Below, piece after piece: positions 1-10,448 of a stretch of 64,000 bases of DNA (positions are counted from its first letter, which is position 1; the number at the start of each line of letters is the position of its first letter). The position numbers were made by a program, and so were the translations under genes. Source of the stretch: Dichetophora obliterata (lineage: Eukaryota > Arthropoda > Insecta > Diptera > Sciomyzidae); assembly GCA_963920525.1 (NCBI GenBank), contig OY986436.1, forward strand, positions 31,475,574-31,539,573, in the 5' to 3' direction. The notes under the pieces are model-generated. The model searched no databases, was not told the origin of the DNA, and saw only the letters and a program-made list of their open reading frames with translations.

Positions 1-1880
1 CCATGATTTAAGTTTTAGAGCTATAAATGAGCTAGATGTTGCCCGCTGCATTAAACAAATCAGTTCGAATTCCATTGGTGAAGACGGTATGTCGATCAAG
101 TTCATTAAGCTTATTTTGCCCCACGTGTTTAGTCCACTTGGTCATATCATCAACCATTGTATCACTACCTCGTGCTTTCCTGCCAGCTGGAAAGTGGCTA
201 CAATTATTCCGATTGCGAAAATTGCAAATGCACGCGAGCCTGGTGACTTCAGACCAATCAGCTTGTTGTCATCGATTTCGAAAGCATGTGAGGCTCTTAT
301 GACGGAGCAAATAAGTGAACATATCCTATCTCTGGGCCTTATGTCTGATTTTCAGTGAGGCTTCCGTAAAGGTCATAGTTGTTCAACAGCTATAGTTAAT
401 ATCTTGGATGACATAAGAGCTCCCTTCGATAATGGTGATCTAATCTTGCTTTGCCTTCTCGATTTCTCTAAGGCTTTCGACACTGTAAACCATAGTATCT
501 TATGCAAAAACCTTGAATTGCAGTTAAGATTTTCTTAGCCATCAGTTCGCCTTTTAAGTAGTTACTTAAATGGAAGGTCCCAAAGAGTCAGCCTAGGCAA
601 CAACTTATCTGCGTATAAGCAAATCTCTTGCGGTGTCCCTCAAGGGTCAGTCTTGGGACCACTCTTGTTTGCCATATTCATCAATGACATTTTTGTGAAA
701 TGTGAGAATGTATCCATGCATGCTTATGCTAATGACTTACAATTATATATGTCAAGATCCACAGGGCTTGTTGAGGATTTGTGCGCAAGAGTAATTGATG
801 ATTTAAAATTAGTAGTGGAATGGGCTAGGGAGAATTTGCTTGCACTAAACCCCTCGAAATCATGTGTCTTGCGAATTACCAAAACACCTTTCTTCAATCT
901 TGAGTTTCCTCCGATTATTCTAAATAACACTGAGTTAAAAGTTGTAAGAAAGGTTAAAAACTTAGGTTTTATCCTGAATTCATCTCTTTCCTGCGAAGAT
1001 CATATTAATATGTGTGTAAGTAAGGTCTATTATGTATTAAGAAACTTAAGAATGACTGCACCGTTTGTTCCCACCGAAACAAAACTTAAGCTTGTCCTGC
1101 AGATTTTAATGCCAATAATTACATACTCAGAAGTCGTGTATAGCAAGCTGGACTCAAAATCCTCACATAAACTGTTAGTTGCCTTGAATAATGCTGCTGG
1201 CTTTGTCTATGGTCTGCAGATGCATGACCATGTCTCCTCATTTTCCATTCGATTACTTGGCCGTAGTCTGAACAATCTTTTCGAAGCAAGGATCTGCATT
1301 TTCTTGCATAAAATAATATACTCGCAATGTCCACGATATCTCTGTGCAAGACTTCAGTTCTGCAGATCAAGTAGAAATCTGAATCTCTTAATACCGCGTT
1401 TTAATTATACAGCCTCAAGTAGACTGTTTTTTCGCTAGCGCAATAAGGCTGTGGAACTCACTGCCCAACCATATAAAATTAGTCTCCAATAGATTAGCCT
1501 TAAAGCAATTGATACTCAAATATTTTTCTTAACTTCACATAACTTAATTTTTTCACCGCAGGTCGATCATTTGATTAGTCAATTTATATTAATGTCACAT
1601 CTTTTAAAAATATTTTCAATAGTTTTAAATATCTTTTTCACTGTGAAATGCACATGATAATTAATTCTTGAATGTTAACATTTTCTCTAATAAAAAATTA
1701 CTGGTATCATTTTATGAGTTGAGAATTTCTGTCATTAATGATTGTAATCTTAGTTCTAAAATTTTAAATAGTTTAGTATATAAGTATTATATTGTTGTTA
1801 TTTATTCTAAAAATGCGGCGTGCAAAAGACTCAAGTCTTAAATGCCAACAATATTTTTAAATAAATAAATAAAAAAAAAG
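1..1880 (+). mobile_element. Jockey/CR1-like non-LTR retrotransposon, 5' end outside the window
   Basis: The left edge of the window lies inside the reverse transcriptase of a LINE. The decayed coding frame runs to about 1532. It is followed by about 340 bp of AT-rich 3' untranslated sequence ending in a short TAAA-type A-rich tail near 1860-1880, as expected for target-primed integration. A fragment of a similar element, 3' part only, is at 11835-12240 in the same orientation. No target duplication can be judged because the 5' end is not in the window. Clade is inferred from the RT motifs and the C-terminal pattern (aromatic pair, then IRLWNSLP); CR1 and jockey groups both fit. Confidence 0.85.
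2..1532 (+). pseudogene. Reverse transcriptase of jockey/CR1-like LINE, degenerate
   Basis: One frame stays alignable to RT from base 2 to 1438 despite two in-frame stops, TGA at 356-358 and TAG at 536-538. A shift in the T run near 1425 then continues to a TAA at 1530-1532. Visible motifs in order: a fingers segment with GEDGMS near base 90, FRPISLLSSISK near 250, GFRKGHSCSTA near 360, FSKAFDTVNH near 470 (first catalytic Asp region), CGVPQGSVLGPLLF near 630, and YANDLQLYM near 725. In that last motif the usual YADD is YAND, so one of the paired catalytic Asp residues is replaced by Asn. The C-terminal tail AIRLWNSLP near 1440 is typical of these LINEs. With two stops, a frameshift and the catalytic substitution the copy is dead. 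Confidence 0.85.
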
Positions 1881-3024
1881 AAACTGTATTTAATTGAGGT
1901 ATAGCATCCAAAATCACCTATGTTATGTGTTTTTTGATATTTGTTTATAGTACTTAGATTTGAAGTTACTCATTTATCTTTATTCATATACCGATGTCAA
2001 AGAGGCTTTCCTTTGCGGAACAGCTTTAAGAAGATAATCATTGAGCATTTTATTAAACGCATATACCACATCATCAAGACTTTGAGATTATAAACTTTTT
2101 GTACTAATATTTAGAATAGAGTTCCAGTTGATATTGGACAAGTTATTCTTCAAAATCACGTAGTTTATTTTTTAAATTAAAACTCTAATTTAATTTCTAA
2201 TGTTGGATTGTGATAATCTTCGGGTGTTACCAGAGGATTTGATTTAGACACAGAAGCGATATTGCTTTCATCAAACTACAACTGATCATGCAATCGATTA
2301 TTTTTGTTAAAGATGCAGTTAAGTTGGAACAGGCCTTGGATTGAGAGCTCGTTTAAGAAATAATTATCGGGTGAACTTTCCATTCCAGTAAAAATATTCC
2401 AGGAATTTCAGCAGTTCCAAAAAAATTTTGGCAGGTTAAAATCACCAGTTATATTATACTTATACAGTTATATTATACTTATGGTTGTGACTCAATATTA
2501 ATATATAATTAAGTTTGGTGTTAATGCCGTTTTGGTATAGGATAAGGAACTGAAAGAAACAATCTAGTTTTTTGATTCTTGTTAAGAACCGATAAAGTAG
2601 CCAAGGAAATTATAGGCTGAGGTCTAGAAATAAATTCATTCACCATCGTATTGTCAGGCAAAAACTTTTGATCCAATACCTTGTTAAAAAGATCACTAGG
2701 TAAAGATATTTAAAATTGGACGTAACTCACACGTATGAAAAAAGAATTTCTGGGCTGAAATTCTGGCAGTCAATTTGTTTCGAGTACGACATGGCTAAAG
2801 TGAAAAAATGTTGCCACACAAATAAACAAAATTGGTATATTTCTAATGGTTTTGGTCGTATTCGACTAAAATTTGGTAATTTAGTCTAATAACTTAATAA
2901 CTACTAAAAATGGTGAATATATAAAGTTTTTCTAAACAACTTGAAAATTCGAATACGGCAGTAAAGCGGTCTGTGGCAGAACAACGTTTGCCGGGGAATA
3001 CTATAAATCAATTAAAATGCTGTA
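1881..3024. other. AT-rich spacer, no gene seen
   Basis: No coding potential, RNA gene or clear repeat boundary is visible. Between about 2960 and 3010 there is a GGCAGTAA-AGCGGTC-type segment ending in GGGAATACT. It recurs in diverged form near 63495-63545, so a short piece of an unnamed repeat probably sits here. Confidence 0.5.
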
Positions 3025-3577
3025 TATGGGTCATTCTTTTACAAACCGAACACCATTCTGACCGCCACATTTTTGTTTTGCATGAAATGCTCTTTACGGG
3101 TTCTATATCGAAAATAAGGAGACACGTGTTAAAGGATTTTTTTTTTAAATAGAGGGCGTTAAAAGTTTGAGATTTTCGTGATTTTTGCCTTGGAAAATAA
3201 TTTTCAAAAATTCATAACTTCGGTTCTGTTTAAACTTGAGACAACTTTTTCATTTAATTTTGAAGATAAAGAAATGAATTTTAAGAAAAAAATAGCTTCA
3301 AAAAAATTTATGGAAAATTTCATATTGTTATATGCAATTTAAATTTTTAAATAAATATTGACCAATCTTACCCACCACTTAGCGTGTTTTAAATAAAACC
3401 ATCGTATTCTACGTCAAATTACACATAGAAAACGATTTTTTATCGATGGAGAAATGATAATTACTATTGCAAAAAAAATTAAATAAACTCACGTGGTACC
3501 TGACGTCGGCGTGCCAGTTGCAAAATACACCTCAAATTCTCGTCTCATGGCGTTGTTATCTTTATTGTATGACCAAT
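3025..3577 (+). repeat. Left terminal inverted repeat of the 3025-7966 element
   Basis: Pairs with 7438-7966 in reverse complement. Shared landmarks include the terminal GGGTCATTCTTTTACAAACC, the GTGGTACCTGACGTCG-type segment near 3495 and CTCGTCTCAT near 3540. Divergence and small indels are obvious, so the copy is old. Confidence 0.7.
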
Positions 3578-3587
3578 AGTATATATA

Positions 3588-6040
3588 TTAGGGCGGGTCG
3601 ATTTAAAAATCACCCACTGCTCAGTGAAAATCGTATTCTAGGGATCAAAATAAGAAACTTTGCCCGAGGAATTATACCTCTAAAACGAATTCTAATGCCC
3701 CAACTTTTGAATTTTGTGAAAAAACCACCATTTTTGGCACTTTATTTTATTTATGTTTTATATATTTTATTTGTTTTTATAATTTTATTTATTTTTTCTC
3801 TTTAGAAATTTATTTAGTCAGAACATAATCAGAACATTAAAAAATAAGAAGTGAAGTGACCAATCCAAATCAAAAAGTTTACAATGAATCCATCATCCTC
3901 TACACAGCTAGATGAAGCAACAACAACATCAACAACTATCGAAAACCCAATGAGTCATATACCTAGGCATGATGTTACTGTTTTTGGTGTGCCTATTGAT
4001 TTGACTGATATTAATTTACCAACCCATCTGGATATCTTGAGATATTATTTTTACTTAAACGAACAAAAATAGTTTTCCTATAAATCATTCACTATTAAAG
4101 TACAAGATAACTTGATTGAAATTTGGGAAAAACTTGGTATGGAAATAATGCTGAAAAAAGTGTATTTAATAAATTGAATAGATTGCTTGACAAATATCAA
4201 GACCAAATCAAGAGAAGAAACAAAACCCAACAATTTTCAGAGTATGTAAAATCTCTGGAAACAATTTTTTACATTGGAACATGTAAATGCGATTTGAAGG
4301 CAGTCGCATGTGCATGCGACTTGGTTCCAGAACGCCTCAAAGAGTTTATGCACGATCAACATAGTCATAGAAGACTAACAATGGTAGCATTTGTGATGGA
4401 AATTGAAGAGCAAGGAGCAACGTCTATGTCATCAATGCCAACACACCAAGATCCCGATGATTCAACATACGCACCGCCACCGGTTAAAGAAGATATGGAT
4501 AGAAGCACAAGTTCACAATACACAGAAAGATACGATTGTTTTAACTTTGCCTTGATATGTGACAGATTTGGTGTGCCAGATAGAGTAGCATCAGCATTGG
4601 GAACCGCTCTTTTCCAAGATTTTAAAATGAAAGATATGCATGGCAAACCTCTCATCATGTATAAATCGAAAGTCCGCAGAGAAAAAGAGAAATGCAGACA
4701 AGAAGTGCTACGCAAACGGTTAGATGATACCAATTTCTTAGCGTTTTCGTTCGATGGCAGAAAATATGATACTTTAACGAGAGATAAAATTTATGAGAAG
4801 TATCTTACTAGGATGGTAGAAGAACCTCATCTTGTTATTTTGAGAGAACCTAATTCTGAATTGATTGGTTATGTAAGACTGGAACATGAAACCCCTGAAT
4901 ACAAAACAATCAAATTAAATTATTTTTTCAACGATAAAAATATATCACTGGATGCTGTAATTGGCATATGCACTGACGGTGAGCCAACAAACACTGGCCC
5001 ACACGGTGGAATTATACGAAAATTCGAATTGCTGTTACAAAGACCATTGCATTGGTTCGTTTTTCTTCTACACTTCAACGAACTTCTGTTTCAGCATTTG
5101 TTTGAAGCTTTGGATAAATCAACCAGCACTGGACCTAGATCGGCAACCGGAAAACCGATGTTATCGAACCGATGTTGGCGACCCAACGGAACTTAGAGCT
5201 TATAAAAACCAGATAGATATAAACTTTAATTGCACAAGTTACACGGACATGATCAATATGAATGACATAAATAACGTATTTGAACCACCATTCACGCGAA
5301 GCATTCCGTACGATACATTGAAAGAATATTTAAATCAAGATGATCCAACGTTTAATGATCCAAAAATTCCATCACACATACAAGGAACGGAACGACACGT
5401 TCAATTGCTAGCTAGCGTTTCCAAACGAGTGATAACGAAAAATGTAGGGGCTGTTATGGCAACGACATTAGAGAGCCGTGCGAAATTGCCCAGTCTTGAA
5501 AGTAAAAAAGACTTCAAACAATAATTTTTTTTTAGTTTCTTTTCTATAACTCAGTTAAATTTATTTTTTCATTTACATATGTTCTGACTAAATAAATTTT
5601 TTAAGAGTAAAAATAAATATTATTAAAAATAAATAAATAAATATTTTTATAAATAAATAAATAATAAATAAAAATAAAGAACAAAGCCATTTCGCTGATT
5701 TCTTCATGTAAAGTGCCAAGAATGGTGATTTTTTTAAATATTTGTATGGGGAACCCCGCAGGGGGGTTCCAGGGGGTGTGCCACTGGCATGGGTGGATCA
5801 ACTTTCCAAAGTTATTGGGGGTCGGTCACACATTTGGACTCGATTGGGGCACTCTAAATGGGTCAAAGAAGGATTTTTCAAAATTTGACCCTATGGGACA
5901 AAAGTCAAAAGTTGGGGCATTAGAATTCGTTTTAGAGGTATAGTTCCTCGGGCAAAGTTTCTCATTTTGATCTCCAGAATACGATTTTCACTGAGCAATG
6001 GGTGATTTTTTTTGCCTCCCCACAAATCGACCCGGCCTAA
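3588..6040 (+). mobile_element. DNA transposon with TTAGGGCGGGTC termini, internally deleted, largest of three relatives here
   Basis: Begins TTAGGGCGGGTCGATTT and ends in the complement, AAATCGACCCGGCCTAA. It is set in a TA-rich target (ATATATA left, TATAATA right). The right inverted repeat (about 5700-6040) is roughly 340 bp. The left (3588-3745) lacks a central block of roughly 180 bp present in the right arm and in the relative at 60627-61499. Between the arms lies a decayed protein-coding region (3884-5524). It is nested just inside the left arm of the older element at 3025-7966. I could not assign a superfamily with confidence. Confidence 0.8.
3884..5524 (+). pseudogene. Transposase-like protein of the TTAGGGCGGGTC element, broken
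   Basis: Coding starts at an ATG at 3884 (MNPSSSTQLD), 296 bp inside the element. The first frame meets an amber codon at 4070-4072, stays sensible to about 4165, then shifts frame. The long second part (to about 5155) has a Cys-rich patch CKCDL/CACDLVPERLKEF near 4285-4345, a Lys/Arg-rich stretch, and CTDGEPTNTGPHGG near 4970 followed by HWFVFLLHFNELLF. That last block is, from memory, conserved in widespread uncharacterised invertebrate transposon proteins; the exact family is not certain. Near 5155 an internal deletion bordered by a repeated ACCGATGTT joins a third frame (5190-5524), whose end matches the protein at 8621-9205. The function as transposase is inferred from position between inverted repeats. 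Confidence 0.7.
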
Positions 6041-6740
6041 TATAATATGTGTAGTATGTTTTATATTTTTAATTGAACAATATTATTTATTAATAAATGA
6101 GGCTTTATAGAAAATTGGGTCAAACTTTAATAAACAATTGCATAATTTCAGCAAATAAAGTGATATATTACGATTTCAATTCATTAGTATTCTACACGCA
6201 CATTTCTTTGTCTCAATATAACATCAGTCTTTACTTACTAGTTTTTATAATAATTTTTTTTTTGCATACGAAGAGAATTGCTTTGCTTCCAACTCTTGAA
6301 GTGAGATTGGAATCATTCAATGGTATTTTAAAGTATCTTTAATCATTATAGCTTTTTAGCGGCAGGATCACAGATTTTTATTGCAATAAGTCAGTAACTA
6401 CCGGTATTTTCATTGCATGTAATTGACTTGCAGTAACTTTTCGCAATTTTAGTGTTCTTTCTTGAATGTTTTGTGAAATTGAAAGGATTGACACAAGCAT
6501 CATTACGAATACTTTTGCCTTGTGATCTTTTAGACTAATTTGCAGGCATGGTTTTATGTTTTTTTGTCGGCGTCTTACTGATGGTTAGATTGGTGGCATG
6601 GATTTGTGAGAGACAGGACACAACTGCTGCAACAGCTGAAGTAAAGAATAGATATATTTATTAATAAACAATATTATCTAATTAGTTTATAGTTTAATAG
6701 TTAAATTATACCTTCATTATACATAATTTTTACACACTAA
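6041..6740. other. Interior of the 3025-7966 element, no gene
   Basis: AT-rich, with only short chance reading frames. Includes an unremarkable stretch around 6360-6660 of slightly higher complexity. Nothing recognisable. Confidence 0.5.
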
Positions 6741-7416
6741 TAAGGTTTCCAATCCGGGATCTCGTACAATCCCAGGATTATAAGGCCTAAAATCCCGAAA
6801 TTTTCGGGATCCCGGGATTGCCTTCAAATTGCAAAAATGCAACACTTTAATTTGAGATTCAAAAAAAAGTAAAAAAAAAGTAAAATCTTTAAAAAAAAAA
6901 TCAAATTTACCTCAAATGTTCAAAAATGAAATAAAAATATATTTAAATAGTGGCACTTTCAGTTATCTTCTTAAAAAAGCATTTGATATGATTGATAAAA
7001 ATTCCACCAACTAGCGTTGAGTTCTAGAGATGTTTCTCTTCGGCTGGAAATTTTGCTACCAAAGAATTCACATTTCAAAGACTTGAGTGATCTCAAAAAA
7101 TTTACCGTTCTTATGTTAGTATTATTATGCCGGAAAATATTAATTTTATGAATTATACAATATATATATATCAAAAATTATATATTTTCGTCCTTTACGT
7201 ATATAAAAAAATAAAATAAATTAAATTTAAGTAAACTGTTTTTTTTTTATTCATGTCCTAAAACATGTCCTAACTTTCATACCTTGCACATGATTTCTTT
7301 TTTGTTAAATAAATTACTTCTTATCTGCTTTTTAAATACAGGTACTAATTCCGGGATCCCCTGATTCTTAATTAGTAATTTCGAAATTGCTTTGAGTACC
7401 GAAATTGGAAGCCCTA
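6741..7416. mobile_element. hAT-like non-autonomous element (MITE), ~676 bp
   Basis: Left end TAAGGTTTCCAATCCGGGATC and right end complementary to TAGGGCTTCCAATTTCGG form imperfect terminal inverted repeats. Both arms are rich in CCCGGGAT-type palindromic words (6750-6820 and 7340-7365), a pattern seen in many hAT MITEs. Flanking 8-mers CACACTAA (6733-6740) and GACACTAC (7417-7424) agree at 6 of 8 positions, consistent with an aged 8-bp target duplication. No coding sequence inside. Confidence 0.55.
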
Positions 7417-7437
7417 GACACTACATAATTTATATTA

Positions 7438-7966
7438 TATTATTATACAATAATGATATGAGACGAGAATATGAGGTGTACTTTGCAACTGACGCGTCGA
7501 CATCAGGTACCACGCGAGTTTATTTAATTTTATTGCAATAGTAATAATCATTTCTCCATCGATAAAAAATCGTTTTTTATGTAAAATTTGACATAGAATA
7601 CGATGGTTATGTTTAAAACATGCTAAGTAGTGAGTAAGATTGGTTAAAATTTATTTAAAAATTTAAATTGCGTATAACAATATGAAATTTTCCATACATT
7701 TTTTTGAGACTATTTTTTTTCTTAAAATTAACTTTTTTGTCTTTGAATTGAAACAAAAGATTTGTCTCTAGCCTAAACAGAACCGAAGTAATGAATTTTT
7801 GAAAATTAGTCTCTAAGGCAAAAATCACGAAAATCTCAAACTTTTAACGACCTCTATTTAAAAAAAAAAAAAAAAATCCTCGAACAGGTGTCTCTTTTTT
7901 CGATTAGAACCCGCAATCAGTCATTTTTTGTTCAAATCTGTACGGTTTGTAAAAGAATGACCCATA
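7438..7966 (-). repeat. Right terminal inverted repeat of the 3025-7966 element
   Basis: Reverse-complement partner of 3025-3577. The terminus is GTAAAAGAATGACCCATA followed by TA. Confidence 0.7.
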
Positions 7967-8126
7967 TATCAGATGGTTCTGGTCATCACGCATTGATGTC
8001 TCAAAAATAAAGGTCTGACATGTGTTGTTCGTAGGTTAATTTACAACTTTCACAAAACGATCATAAGCAAATTCATTGAATGTTTTCATAAAAACGTCTG
8101 CTTGGCCCACTATAAATATATATATA
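7967..8126. other. Short spacer between two transposons
   Basis: About 160 bp of AT-rich sequence separating the right end of the 3025-7966 element from the next transposon; no feature seen. Confidence 0.4.
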
Positions 8127-9678
8127 TTAGGGCGGGTCCATTTGTAGGGAGTGAAAAAATTCACCAATTTCCCTATGATTTCCGTATTCTATGGGTTATT
8201 CCATGAAAATTTGCCGAAGGAACCATACCTCTATCATTAAAATCGAGTCCCCTACTTTTTGTTGGTAAAAAGTTCAAAAGTTACGGGCATTTTTGTCCAA
8301 ATTTTGGACCATTTTTCCATTTTTTTCATGATTTTGTCCAAGAATATTACTTTCATGGCCAATTTTTTGGCTCAATTCATTATTTAATTCAATTTACAAT
8401 TCAAAACGAAGAGTTTAAGCCCAAATTTATCGAATTCGGTTGATTAATTCATGCAAAAACAAAATAACACATAAAACCAACTTTTTGATTTTTTTTCCCT
8501 TTTTATTTTTTTTCTACAAAAATTCATATTAAGAGATAATAAAGTATCTATCAACCTATTATCAAAAAAAAAAAATATTCAATTTGAGTGTAGTAAAAGA
8601 CAAAATGTGAAAAAAAAACATTATTTTTTCTGAAAGTCTTGTTTGCTTTCATGTCTTGGTGTTTTCGTACGGCTCTCTAATGTCGTCGCCATAGCGCCTT
8701 CTACATTCTTTCCTGCAACTCGTTTAGCAGTGGCAGCCAGCAATTGGACATGTCTTTCCGTTCCTTGAATGTGTAAAGGAATTTGTGGATCATCGAACGG
8801 TGGCACTTCGTAATTTAAATATCCTTCCAAATGTTCATACGAATAACTTTGCGTAAACGGTGGTTCGAATAAAATGGTATTGTCATTTAAATCAATCATA
8901 TTTGTATATTCCGTACAATTAAAGTTTATAAGAGATTTTTTATAAACTCTAAGTTCCGTTGGGTCGACAATATCTCTTCGGTAATGTAAAATCTTCTTTA
9001 TAGCAATGTTTCGTTTTTCCATTCTATCATCAAACAACATAGATAGCAAGATATTTTCTGAGTGTGCAAAATATGGATTATCTTGAATTACTGTATTTAC
9101 AACTCCAAGTAAATTCGGTGGTAAAAATCGTGTCCAAGTAATAAATTTAAAAAGTAATGTACTACCGTATGCGGCAGAGCTATAATACTTAACATTGAAA
9201 TACATTGGCGTGTATACTTTTATTATATAGTTAGCCAGAATAATGTTAAGCGCAAATCAGTCCAGTCATAGCGTAAGGTTCGTAAGGTTCGTAAGTCAAA
9301 AAAATGGCCATGAAAGTAATATTCTTGGACAAAATCATGAAAAAAATGGAAAAATGCTCCAAAATTTGGACAAAAATGCCCGTAACTTTTGAACCGTTGG
9401 ACCAATGTTGGAGATTTGTTTTTGTAAATTGATCAAAATGAGCTCACCTTTCCAACGCGCCTACAATTAAACCCGATCTATAGTTTTTGAGTTATGGATG
9501 TGAACGTGTAGGTAATATTTCATACGAACGTCAATTTGGGAAAAAAATATACCAACAAAAAGTAGAGGACTCGATTTTAACGATAGAGGTATGGTTCCTT
9601 TGGCAAATTTTCATGGAATAACCCATAGAATACGGAAACCATAGGGAAATTGTCGAAAAATAAATCGACCCGCCCTAA
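8127..9678 (-). mobile_element. Second TTAGGGCGGGTC-family transposon, internally deleted
   Basis: Starts TTAGGGCGGGTCCATTT and ends AAATCGACCCGCCCTAA in a run of TATATA on both sides. Arms of about 240 bp (left) and 390 bp (right) pair; the right arm has an extra block of about 170 bp (roughly 9400-9560). Only the outer bases and general design match the element at 3588-6040. Subterminal sequences differ, so it is a sister subfamily. It keeps only the C-terminal part of the coding region, on the minus strand. Confidence 0.8.
8621..9270 (-). pseudogene. C-terminal part of the TTAGGGCGGGTC-family transposase-like protein
   Basis: The open frame ends at 8621 and can be followed upstream in frame past the first Met at 9205 to about 9270, where it runs into arm sequence, so the N-terminal two thirds are deleted. 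The last 110 or so residues are clearly homologous to the tail at 5190-5524: VDPTELRVYK, FEPPFTQS, PLHIQGTERHVQLLAA and AMATTLESR all have counterparts there. The upstream 80 residues (PMYFNVKYYSSAAYGS, WTRFLPPNLLGV) are exactly the part missing from the 3588-6040 copy. The two relics therefore cover complementary halves. Function unknown beyond presumed transposition. Confidence 0.7.
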
Positions 9679-10160
9679 TATATATGTATATTAGGAAATA
9701 GGTTAAAACATAGCTTTATGCATATAACTTTGGAATTGTTTAAATTATTTTAAAAAAATTTTCACAGAAATTAGTAAAACATTGTAAAAAAAAATACAAA
9801 ACCAAAATTTTAAGCAAATTAATTTTCATCAAAACAATCATCGAGGGTAGGTGGCACATGATTTTTAACGATAGAAACTATTTTTGTGTAAAAATGAAGC
9901 AATTTTTGCAGATAAATGATATGTCATATGAAAAGAGTAGAGAAAATTTGAAGTTAACAAAAAATACAACAAAAACATCGTTTGAACTATTTTTCAGTAC
10001 AAATTCGATATAATAGAATTTTTTTGAAAACGTTGCATTGGCGAGGTAACGGTAAACCTTTTCTCATTTTCCCCAATTCACTTCATTGAACTTTCAGCCA
10101 AAGAAAATTTGATGAAAGTCGACTTGAAAATGACAGAGACGTTTGCTTGCTGGGTCAAAG
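9679..10160. other. AT-rich spacer, no gene seen
   Basis: No coding potential, repeat boundary or RNA gene recognised. Confidence 0.5.
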
Positions 10161-10448
10161 CACAGAGATAGCTATAAGAGAGGTCCCAATTCGACTTCGA
10201 ATGCTCTTCGAACTCAAGTTTCGTTGTACAAGCGTCAGGAGAATAAAAGAAAAAAAAAACAAAAAGAATTATGCTTTTGCCTCAGCGTTCGTTTTGATGT
10301 TCCAATACTTTTCTATAGGTGTGCATGCAACAACTGCTGAGGCTTAAGCACAATTATTTTTGTTTTTTTTAACTATTTTCCAGACGCTGGTACAATGTAA
10401 GTGCATTGAACTTCGAACTGACACCTCTGATATATATTTATCTCTGTG
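10161..10448. mobile_element. Hairpin MITE (foldback), ~290 bp
   Basis: 10161-10285 and about 10335-10448 are inverted copies. Outer ends are CACAGAGATA and TATCTCTGTG, and the inner pair is CTTTTGCCTCAGCG with GCTGAGGCTTAAGCAC. The central loop is about 50 bp. The two strands could form one long imperfect hairpin. No target duplication was obvious. The short reading frames inside are by-products. Confidence 0.6.

Larger units (their letters stand above)
3025..7966. mobile_element. DNA transposon remnant with ~540-bp terminal inverted repeats, host to two nested insertions
   Basis: The sequences 3025-3577 and 7438-7966 are diverged inverted copies of each other. The outer termini read TATGGGTCATTCTTTTAC on the left and its complement on the right, each flanked by TA (3023-3024 and 7967-7968). 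A TA duplication with long inverted repeats suggests the Tc1/mariner-IS630 superfamily, but no transposase of this element remains, so superfamily is inference. The interior has been replaced by a 2.45-kb transposon (3588-6040) and a hAT-like MITE (6741-7416). Without these two insertions the element would be about 1.8 kb and non-coding. Confidence 0.65.
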
